A stretch of DNA of 5,838 nt from NCBI GenBank assembly GCA_030596585.1, contig JAUVJM010000086.1:1-5838 (forward strand), written 5' to 3'. Of this stretch, positions 1-5,838 are shown piece after piece. Within the stretch, counting starts at the first letter, position 1, and each line of letters opens with the position of its first letter. The notes under the pieces were generated by a model. It saw only the letters and a list, made by a program, of their open reading frames with translations, did not search any database and was not told where the DNA came from. A program made the position numbers and the translations under genes. The DNA is from a bacterium. Lineage in GTDB: Bacteria; NPL-UPA2; JAUVJM01.

Positions 1-46
1 ACAGTTAGCAGCTTCGTAATCGGGTCACACATCACGTACGTAATCC
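1..46. other. Downstream flank of the operon; no gene or terminator resolved
   Basis: The 46 bases after the diguanylate cyclase stop contain an 8-bp palindrome ACGTACGT (34-41) but no GC-rich hairpin with a T-run on the minus strand. A minus-strand frame opens at ATG 32-30 (MCDPITKLLT) and runs stop-free to the edge. It is only 10 codons long and has at best a weak upstream AGGG, so it cannot be called a gene here. Confidence 0.4.
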
Positions 47-961
47 CTAAATGACCTGAGATTTCTGCTTGCTTCTTTTGTGCTCGTACATTAGTTCGTC
101 CGCCTGCTGCAACAGTTCATCGATGGAACGGGGACGCTCAGGATCATAATACGCTACACCCACGCTCATTGACAGTTTGCAGCACCGCTTCCCCTCCGCA
201 TTCCGGGATTTGAGTTTGTCTTGTAAACGATCAAGAAGAATCTCGGTGCTATCTTTCTGAACTTCCATCGCAAGAACCACGAATTCATCTCCTCCTATGC
301 GGGAAATGAGATCTGCCTCACGAAAAGTCTCTTTCAAAACATTGGCGATTTCGATCAACACCAGATCACCCTGATGATGGCCCAGAGTATTATTAATCCG
401 CTTGAAATTATCCACGTCGGCATAAAAAACCAATAATCCCTTCTTCGTTCGACGGGATAACTTCAAATGATGTTCGGCAATAGTCAGGAAACCCCGCCGG
501 TTGTAAAGGTCCGTAAGCTCATCCACAAGTGATAAAGTTCGCATTACATCCATCATCCGCTGCCGCTCGATCGCATAGCGCGCAGCCCGCACCAGTAAGC
601 TCCCCTCTATTTTCCCTTTCACCAGATAATCCTGAGCACCTTTTTGCACTGCCTTCACTGCAAGCGTTTCATCATCCAGACCAGTCAACACGATAATGGG
701 TAATTCTTGTGTCTCCTCTTGCACTTTGAGGAACGTTTCAAACCCCTCGCTGTCCGGCAGTGAAAGATCCAACAGAACAACGTCAATTCCTCCCTCACCA
801 AGACGTTCAAGCCCCGCCTGTAGAGTCTCTGCGTATTCCAGATTCACCGTGGTGGTTTTCACTTCAGACAGCATCTCCCGAATCAACCGGGCATCTCCCG
901 GATTATCCTCAATTAACAAGATGTTAAGTTTCGCATCTTGTATTCCACGTCCCGGGGTCAT
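47..961 (-). CDS. Response regulator with GGDEF output (receiver-diguanylate cyclase)
   Basis: 304-residue cytoplasmic regulator predicted to make cyclic di-GMP from two GTP when phosphorylated. The receiver (about 11-130) has Glu18/Asp19, phospho-acceptor Asp65 in VVLLDLSLPD, switch residue Thr93 and Lys115; the residue after Lys115 is Gly instead of the usual Pro. A helical linker (about 125-145) leads to the GGDEF domain, which opens with DELTDLYNRRGF (147-158). Catalytic features match PleD: metal-binding Asp182 in ADVDNFK, guanine-contacting Asn190 and Asp199, and an intact GGDEF at 223-227. An RxxD inhibitory site (Arg214-Asp217) sits nine residues before the GG, as in PleD, so product feedback inhibition is likely. 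The domain closes with SVGVA (266-270) and a helix to the C terminus. No EAL or HD-GYP domain is present. ATG directly abuts the previous gene's TAG, with GGAGG 7 nt upstream. 21 of 22 arginines use CGN codons, unlike the pump gene. Probable second target of the upstream kinase. Confidence 0.95.
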   Translation of the reverse strand: MTPGRGIQDAKLNILLIEDNPGDARLIREMLSEVKTTTVNLEYAETLQAGLERLGEGGIDVVLLDLSLPDSEGFETFLKVQEETQELPIIVLTGLDDETLAVKAVQKGAQDYLVKGKIEGSLLVRAARYAIERQRMMDVMRTLSLVDELTDLYNRRGFLTIAEHHLKLSRRTKKGLLVFYADVDNFKRINNTLGHHQGDLVLIEIANVLKETFREADLISRIGGDEFVVLAMEVQKDSTEILLDRLQDKLKSRNAEGKRCCKLSMSVGVAYYDPERPRSIDELLQQADELMYEHKRSKQKSQVI

Positions 962-1411
962 CTATCTTCCTCCACTGGGCAATTTCACAATAGTAAACCA
1001 GAAATCCTTGATGGACCTCACTACTTCGATGAATTCACCAAATCCAACCGGCTTGGTGACATAGCAGCTTGCATAGTTGTCATATGCCTTGAGTATGTCC
1101 TCTTCATTCGCGGAACTTGTCAGGATTACCACGGGGATTCGCTTCAGCTTTTCATCAGCCTTTATCTCAGCAAGGACCTCACGTCCATTTTTCTTTGGCA
1201 GGTTCAAATCGAGCAGGATAATGTCCGGACGAGATGCATTGGCGTACTCACCTTCTCTGCGCAAAATCGCCATAGCTTCCACGCCATCCCCTGCTACCTG
1301 CAGGTTATTGTTCATCTTGTTAAACTTGAAAGCTTCCTGTGTTAAGCGCACGTCACCAGGGTTATCCTCTACCAGCAAAATGTTAATGGGCACACCAACA
1401 TCTCGACTCAT
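962..1411 (-). CDS. Single-domain response regulator, Rcp1-like receiver (CheY-like)
   Basis: 149-residue stand-alone receiver domain, cytoplasmic, predicted to accept phosphate from the kinase encoded just upstream. The fold landmarks are complete: strand 1 INILLVEDNPGD (9-20) with acidic pocket Glu15/Asp16, phospho-acceptor Asp68 in IILLDLNLP (64-72), switch Thr98 in VVILTSS, and Lys120-Pro121 at the end of strand 5. About 28 residues follow Pro121, completing helix 5 (FGEFIEVVRSIKDFW) and a short tail, so no DNA-binding or enzymatic output domain is present. The pattern EDNPGD near the start, a long loop before IILLDLNLP and the length of about 150 are typical of the Rcp1 family, partners of phytochrome-type kinases. 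ATG overlaps the kinase stop as ATGA, and GGGAGG lies 7 nt upstream, so the start is well supported and translation is probably coupled. Without an output domain it may act by protein contact, as a phosphate sink, or as a relay; the sequence does not decide which. Confidence 0.93.
   Translation of the reverse strand: MSRDVGVPINILLVEDNPGDVRLTQEAFKFNKMNNNLQVAGDGVEAMAILRREGEYANASRPDIILLDLNLPKKNGREVLAEIKADEKLKRIPVVILTSSANEEDILKAYDNYASCYVTKPVGFGEFIEVVRSIKDFWFTIVKLPSGGR
969..973 (-). promoter_or_regulatory. Ribosome binding site of the receiver-GGDEF gene, inside the regulator gene
   Basis: Minus strand GGAGG overlaps the Gly-Gly codons near the end of the preceding regulator (its C terminus is SGGR). 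Seven nucleotides, ending in that gene's TAG, separate it from ATG 961. The start is therefore well supported and the two genes are probably translationally coupled. Confidence 0.8.
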
Positions 1412-3330
1412 ACCTTATCCTCCCTTTTTCCCCGCCTCTGATGAAAAACTTCCTCAACTTTCTGCCTTCTTATAGGTATTGTGAAATAGAATTTTGAACC
1501 CTTCCCTGCCTCCGATTCTACCCAGATACGTCCACCGTGCCGTTCCACAATTCTCTTGCAGACCGCCAATCCAATCCCGGTTCCCGCATACTCGCTCCTT
1601 GTGTGCAAACGCTCAAATATCTCAAAGATACGCTCGGCATACTGCCGGTCAATGCCAATTCCGTTGTCCCGCACTGAAAAAATCCACTCCCCGCCTTTCT
1701 CTTCAGACAAAACATGAATATGCGGAGTTTCATCACCACGAAACTTAATCGCGTTGCCAATCAAATTCTGAAATAATTGAACAAGCTGTGAGTCATCAGC
1801 CGTCACAGTTGGCAAAACATCATGCGTAACTCCGGCGCCGCTCTCCTCAACAGCCATCCGGAGATTGACAAGTGCCTGTTCAAGGACAGCCTCACAGTCG
1901 GCCGGCTCAAAAGACCCGCCGCGTGTACCCACACGAGAATATATCAAAAGGTCATTGATCATCTTCTGCATTCGAGCCGCGCCGTCCACTGCAAATCCAA
2001 TGAAATCGTCAGCATCAGCATCGAGCTTGCCTTTGTACCGATTCTCCAATAGCTGAACATAACTCGCCACCATACGCAGCGGCTCCTGGAGGTCATGTGA
2101 AGCTATATAAGCAAATTGCTGCAACTCTTCGTTGGAACGTGACAATTCTCCCAGCAATTGTTCCCGCTCCTTCTCTGCCTTCTTTCGCTCAGCAATTTCC
2201 CTATTAAGATTATCTACCGACGTGGTCGTTTTTTTTAAATCCCCGGTCATCTTATCAAACGCCCTTGAAAGCCCGCCAATCTCATCCTTCGCGTCTGTCC
2301 CCACCTTATAATCTAAATTACCAGCCCCTATTATCTCAGTCCCTTTACGCAGTTTGTGAATTGGCTTGGTAATGAGTTTTGAAACGAAAATACCCATTAA
2401 CCATGCTGTTATTGGAACTAAAAATATCACAAGAACAAAAAGAAGTCTCATTTTAGCCAGAGGTGCTAATGCTTCTTTTTCATCAATCTCTGCCAAAAGG
2501 CACCACTGCATTTCGGGTATATAATCGAGTGTCCCCAGCACCTTACCCCCCCTGTAATCTGCATATACAAAAGGATCGTGTTCGTGCAGCTTCGTGCCAA
2601 ATTCTCGATAATCTTCAAGATATTTTCTTGCGCCTTCAATGTCAATGTTCAATCTAAGGAAGGTATCTTTTTTAAAGCGTGAAGGAGTTATCATATACCA
2701 ATCCTTATTTACCAGATAGACTTCTCCTGTCTTACCCAAACCGGTTCCGTCAATGGTTATGCTATTTAACACTTCCATACTAACCTTGGCAACAACTACA
2801 CCCAAAAATTTTCCCGTTCCCTCATCCGTAATCGGAGCAGAAAAAGCAAGCGATTCTTTCCCAGTTATTTTAGAATAGTAGGCATCTTTAATAAATGGGC
2901 TTGATTTTGCTTCCGAAAAATAGGTATCAGTGGATCTATCCAAACCAATTTTAGCCGTATCGCTAGAAGCGGCGATTTTGCCGTCTGCATTTACAACGAA
3001 GACTTCATAAACATCCCTGCCGGCTTCCTTTGTTTTCTTCAGCCTCGTCATAGCAATATTGAATCTTTCCCCATAATCCGGGTGCCGGCTGTCTATCTGC
3101 AAAAACTTCTCGAAAACAACGCTCTCAGATAACTGCGCTATGGCAGCTTTTTCCATTTGCAAGAATGTCTGTATATGATGAGCGCGTGAGGAGCAAGCTG
3201 TTTTTAAATATGAAAATATTGCGTTCTCCAGATTGCTTCTGGCCGTGATGTAGAAAATAGATGCAGAGATGCTGATGAGAATTAGGGCAACCAGGAAAAA
3301 AGATGAACTTATTTTATTGCCTATCTTCAT
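1408..3330 (-). CDS. Membrane sensor histidine kinase: Cache sensor, HAMP, HisKA, HATPase_c
   Basis: 640-residue sensor kinase of the inner membrane. TM1 is at about 8-30 and TM2 at about 294-316. They flank an extracytoplasmic region of about 260 residues that looks like a double Cache (dCache_1) domain: FVVNADGKIAASS at 111-123, a KESLAFSAPI strand at 158-167, and the typical closing QWCLLAEIDEKEA at 275-287. No RxWY amino-acid-binding motif is seen, so the ligand is unknown. HAMP follows (about 316-368), then a charged coiled-coil linker (about 370-405). The phospho-accepting His412 lies in ASHDLQEPLR. The ATPase has an N-box (Asn522, Asn526), G1 box DNGIGI (555-560), F-box FEIFERLH (569-576) and G2 box GTGIGLAV (583-590); all key residues are present, so it should be active. 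The H-box style is that of phytochrome-like kinases, which commonly pair with Rcp1-like regulators such as the next gene. ATG 3330 has GAGAGG 5 nt upstream. Base composition and arginine codons change near 2200, between sensor and catalytic core. TGA overlaps the next start by 4 nt. Confidence 0.95.
   Translation of the reverse strand: MKIGNKISSSFFLVALILISISASIFYITARSNLENAIFSYLKTACSSRAHHIQTFLQMEKAAIAQLSESVVFEKFLQIDSRHPDYGERFNIAMTRLKKTKEAGRDVYEVFVVNADGKIAASSDTAKIGLDRSTDTYFSEAKSSPFIKDAYYSKITGKESLAFSAPITDEGTGKFLGVVVAKVSMEVLNSITIDGTGLGKTGEVYLVNKDWYMITPSRFKKDTFLRLNIDIEGARKYLEDYREFGTKLHEHDPFVYADYRGGKVLGTLDYIPEMQWCLLAEIDEKEALAPLAKMRLLFVLVIFLVPITAWLMGIFVSKLITKPIHKLRKGTEIIGAGNLDYKVGTDAKDEIGGLSRAFDKMTGDLKKTTTSVDNLNREIAERKKAEKEREQLLGELSRSNEELQQFAYIASHDLQEPLRMVASYVQLLENRYKGKLDADADDFIGFAVDGAARMQKMINDLLIYSRVGTRGGSFEPADCEAVLEQALVNLRMAVEESGAGVTHDVLPTVTADDSQLVQLFQNLIGNAIKFRGDETPHIHVLSEEKGGEWIFSVRDNGIGIDRQYAERIFEIFERLHTRSEYAGTGIGLAVCKRIVERHGGRIWVESEAGKGSKFYFTIPIRRQKVEEVFHQRRGKREDKV
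1419..1424 (-). promoter_or_regulatory. Ribosome binding site of the Rcp1-like regulator, inside the kinase gene
   Basis: Minus strand GGGAGG ends 7 nt before ATG 1411 and lies within the last codons of the kinase (Arg-Glu-Asp region). Together with the ATGA overlap it fixes the start and indicates translational coupling. Confidence 0.8.
2229..2236 (-). repeat. A8 homopolymer in the coding strand at the end of HAMP
   Basis: Eight consecutive A residues on the coding strand span the end of codon Leu365, Lys366, Lys367 and the start of Thr368 of the kinase. Losing one A gives an in-frame TAG five codons later, and gaining one A gives a TAA about seven codons later. A slip here would therefore yield a sensor-HAMP fragment without the kinase. 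Whether slippage happens is not known. Confidence 0.5.
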
Positions 3331-3335
3331 AGAAA

Positions 3336-3341
3336 CCTCTC
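3336..3341 (-). promoter_or_regulatory. Ribosome binding site of the histidine kinase gene
   Basis: On the minus strand this reads GAGAGG, followed by 5 nt and the ATG at 3330. It lies entirely in the 15-nt gap after the pump's TGA. It supports ATG 3330 as the start and shows there is no room for a separate promoter in the gap, so the kinase is probably read from the pump transcript or from a promoter inside the pump gene. Confidence 0.65.
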
Positions 3342-3345
3342 GCAG

Positions 3346-5838
3346 TCAAGCCCTAAGCCGCCTCTTCATCCTCCCGGCGAGATTATCAAGTACGCTGTAG
3401 ACCGAAGGCATGATTATCAAGGTGACCGTGGTGCCGACCAGAAGCCCGCCCATAACCGCAATAGCCAGTGGACGCCGCATCTCTGCCCCTGAGCCTCCCA
3501 TAAACACCATGGGAGCAACTCCCAGGATAGTGGTGCAGGTTGTCATCAGAATAGGACGGAACCTTACCCGGGCGGCTGTCATTATCGCATCTTCCCTGTC
3601 CATCCCTTCCTTTCTAAGTCTGTTTATGTAATCAATCAGCACGATTCCGTTATTGACTACAATCCCGGAAAGCATAACAACGCCTATGATGGCATTTACC
3701 GAAAGGTTCATCCCGCTTAAAAACAATGTCCACAACACTCCGACCAGAGCGAACGGAATAGAGAACATAATAACAAACGGATGGAGCAAAGATTCAAATT
3801 GAGCCGCCATAATCATATAGACCAGCAGTACAGCCAGCAAGAAGGCAACACCCAGACTCGCAAAGGATTCCATCATATCTTCATACGAACCGCCGTACTC
3901 AATAAAATACCCTGACGGTATCTCGATTCCGTCTAACCTCTTTCTTACTTCTTCCATTACGTGTCCCAGGTCTCTTCGCTCGCTGATATTTGCCAGAATA
4001 CTGACCTTCCTCTTTTGATTCTCCCTGACAATCTCGCTCGGACCGGTGGACTTATCGATTTTAGCAATATCGCCCAGCCGAACCTCTACACCCCGGGGAG
4101 TAAGAATAGGGATGTTTCTGATATCTGAGAGAGAAAGACGGTCTTCCTCCCTCAACCTCACCCTGACATCAATTTCCTCTCCTTCCTCTTCAAATCTTGT
4201 GGCAACCTTCCCGGCTATAGCCGCCTCCAAAACCGACGCCACTTCACCCACACCCAATCCATACTGAGCGGACTTCTCCCTGTCAAACCTGATCTGCATC
4301 TCCGGACTGCCGTAGGTGAATGTCTCTTCCACATCCCTTAACCCGTCTACTCCCTCTATCCTCTTCCACACTCTTCTCGACAACTCACTCAGGGTAGGAA
4401 GATGCTTCCCATAGATTTTTATGTCCACAGGCTTCCCTTCCCCGCTTCCCATAGACATAGTCTGCAAATTCGTAAAATTGGATTTTTCTATCTGGGGCAG
4501 GGCCGAAATCTTTCTCCGGACGTCCTCTATCACTTCAGGTGTAGTTCTCTTCCGCTCTCCTGCCTCCACCAGCCTCACGATAAACATTGCCTCGTGTGAA
4601 GCCAGGCTCTCTCCCCCGGAACCGCCCTCCGCCACTCCCGCTACCGTCTGTTCATTCTCCAGCTCCGGAAGTGAAACCAGAATCTTCTCTATCTCTTTCG
4701 CCACCTCATTGGTCTCCTCCAGCCTGGTTCCTTCCGGAAGAACAACCCCTATCATAAACATCCTGTCATTGGCAGTAGGCATAAATTCTTTCCCGATGGG
4801 GACAATCAGAAAAAGGCTCAAACAGAATACGACTAAGGCAGCGGATATCGTCTTCCAGGGATGAGAAATCGACCAGGAAAGCATCTGCCCGTATTTGTCC
4901 CTCATTTTCCAGGGCTTTTTCTCTCCCTCCCTGTACGTCGCCACCCTCAGTATCTTCGAAGCCATCATCGGGACGAGCGTCAGAGCAAGAAACAGCGAAG
5001 CAAGAAGAGAATAACTCACTGTCAGGGCAAGCTCCCTGAATATCCTCGACGCAATACCCGTTGTAAAAGCGATGGGAATAAAAACCCCTATGGTGGTAAA
5101 CGTAGAAGCAACTATTGGCGCCGCTACCTCACTGGCTCCTTTCTCAGCCGCTTCCGTCCGGGTTTCCCTTTCTTCCTGCATCCGCCTGAAGACATTCTCC
5201 AAAACCACGATGGAGTTATCCAGGAGCATCCCAATGGCTAAAGCCAGCCCGCCCAGGGACATCATGTTCAGAGTCATATCACTGAAATAGATGGGAATAA
5301 ATGCCGCCAGGAGAGAAATGGGAATGGCGAGTGCGATAATGACCAGAGGGCGGATATGTCTTAGGAAAAAGAAAAGAATGAGAATAGCAAGAATTCCTCC
5401 CCAGAAAGCATTACCTCCGAGATTCCCGATGGACTTATTGATATACTCCGCCTGGTCAAACCCGGTTCTGATCACCACCCCTTCAGGCAGACGTTTCTCT
5501 ATCTCCCTGACTTTCTCCCACACTCTCCTCGACACCTGGACGGTATTCGTTCCCGCCTGTTTCATCAACATTATCCCTACACTGGTCTCCAAATTTGTGC
5601 GGCTGTAAAGCGCCCGCTCGCTGTGAGTATCATAGACCTTAGCCACATCGCCCAGATAGACAGGCACTCCGTCTCTCGTAGTCAGAACTATCTTTTCCAG
5701 TTCCTCCACCTTCTCGAATTTCCCCTTGACTCTTACCAGATAATCTTTATATCCCTCTTTCAGATGTCCCGAGGTAGAATCGGTGTTTTCAGAAGACAAC
5801 TTGGCAATAATCTGAGAGATGGATATGTTGTAGGCAGA
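3346..5838 (-). CDS. RND-family efflux permease (HAE1/AcrB-like), 5'-truncated by the window edge
   Basis: Inner-membrane drug/proton antiporter subunit of a tripartite efflux pump, which in this family works with a periplasmic adaptor and an outer-membrane channel. 830 residues are visible, numbered from the right edge. The frame is open to the edge and the first residues (AYNISISQIIAKLSSEN) already match the family's porter domain, so about 200 N-terminal residues are missing from the usual 1,020-1,050. The order fits RND: porter remainder (about 1-140), TM2-TM7 (about 143-348), a second periplasmic loop of roughly 310 residues, then TM8-TM12 (about 661-811). TM4 carries GMLLDNSIVVLEN (203-215), the HAE1-type signature, with Asp207 at the AcrB D407 position. 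TM11 carries RFRPILMT (759-766), matching AcrB R971 and T978. The D408 and K940 positions are Asn (208 and 729). This reads as a multidrug/hydrophobe pump rather than a heavy-metal one; substrate unknown. It ends in TGA 15 nt before the kinase gene. Arginine codons are mostly AGA/AGG (42 of 59 by hand count). Confidence 0.95.
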   Translation of the reverse strand, partial: SAYNISISQIIAKLSSENTDSTSGHLKEGYKDYLVRVKGKFEKVEELEKIVLTTRDGVPVYLGDVAKVYDTHSERALYSRTNLETSVGIMLMKQAGTNTVQVSRRVWEKVREIEKRLPEGVVIRTGFDQAEYINKSIGNLGGNAFWGGILAILILFFFLRHIRPLVIIALAIPISLLAAFIPIYFSDMTLNMMSLGGLALAIGMLLDNSIVVLENVFRRMQEERETRTEAAEKGASEVAAPIVASTFTTIGVFIPIAFTTGIASRIFRELALTVSYSLLASLFLALTLVPMMASKILRVATYREGEKKPWKMRDKYGQMLSWSISHPWKTISAALVVFCLSLFLIVPIGKEFMPTANDRMFMIGVVLPEGTRLEETNEVAKEIEKILVSLPELENEQTVAGVAEGGSGGESLASHEAMFIVRLVEAGERKRTTPEVIEDVRRKISALPQIEKSNFTNLQTMSMGSGEGKPVDIKIYGKHLPTLSELSRRVWKRIEGVDGLRDVEETFTYGSPEMQIRFDREKSAQYGLGVGEVASVLEAAIAGKVATRFEEEGEEIDVRVRLREEDRLSLSDIRNIPILTPRGVEVRLGDIAKIDKSTGPSEIVRENQKRKVSILANISERRDLGHVMEEVRKRLDGIEIPSGYFIEYGGSYEDMMESFASLGVAFLLAVLLVYMIMAAQFESLLHPFVIMFSIPFALVGVLWTLFLSGMNLSVNAIIGVVMLSGIVVNNGIVLIDYINRLRKEGMDREDAIMTAARVRFRPILMTTCTTILGVAPMVFMGGSGAEMRRPLAIAVMGGLLVGTTVTLIIMPSVYSVLDNLAGRMKRRLRA

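Noticed and set aside
34..41. Palindrome ACGTACGT downstream of the operon, considered as a terminator or operator
   Set aside because: It is only 8 bp with no loop, extended symmetry or T-run, so it is easily a chance occurrence.
938..1345. Plus-strand open frames opposite the small response regulator
   Set aside because: They are antisense to a complete receiver domain with all its key residues, and their translations show no domain-like pattern.
1518..1760. Minus-strand 80-codon frame inside the kinase ATPase region
   Set aside because: It is an out-of-frame overlap within the conserved N-box to G2-box region, with no ribosome binding site or family resemblance.
4421..4864. Plus-strand open frame of 147 codons opposite the pump gene
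   Set aside because: It lies wholly antisense to well-conserved RND coding sequence, is low-complexity and Ser/Pro-rich, and has no recognisable domain. It is a shadow of the real gene, as are the other plus-strand frames in this window.
5797..5799. TTG codon that could be taken as the start of the pump protein
   Set aside because: The frame stays open upstream to the window edge, and those residues match the RND porter domain. The true start is beyond the window; the TTG encodes an internal leucine.

Overview
This window looks like part of one minus-strand operon from a Gram-negative-type bacterium of medium GC content. An RND efflux permease points to a two-membrane cell envelope. The receiver-domain and kinase styles occur in Desulfobacterota, Nitrospirota, Planctomycetota and similar environmental lineages. 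I cannot name the lineage from this sequence alone.

Layout, in transcription order (right to left): (1) 5838-3346, an RND (HAE1/AcrB-like) efflux permease, whose first roughly 200 residues lie beyond the right edge; (2) 3330-1408, a membrane histidine kinase with an extracytoplasmic Cache-type sensor, HAMP, HisKA and HATPase_c; (3) 1411-962, a single-domain Rcp1-like response regulator; (4) 961-47, a receiver-GGDEF diguanylate cyclase. The junctions are 15 nt, a 4-nt ATGA overlap, and stop-codon-abutting-start-codon. Genes 3 and 4 have strong GGAGG ribosome binding sites embedded in the preceding gene. The left 46 bases hold no clear gene or terminator. No promoter is visible, so transcription probably starts beyond the right edge or inside the pump gene.

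The likely logic (inference) is that the kinase senses something outside the cytoplasmic membrane and phosphorylates one or both receivers. The only visible output is c-di-GMP synthesis; neither regulator has a DNA-binding domain. The link to the pump would therefore be co-expression or a shared stimulus rather than classical transcriptional control of the pump.

The most notable sequence signal is a sharp change in arginine codon choice. The pump and the sensor half of the kinase use mostly AGA/AGG. The kinase catalytic core and the diguanylate cyclase use almost only CGN, and the short regulator leans the same way (6 of 9). The switch falls inside the kinase gene near position 2200, which suggests a domain-fusion joint. 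I found no RNA genes, CRISPR arrays or insertion sequences.
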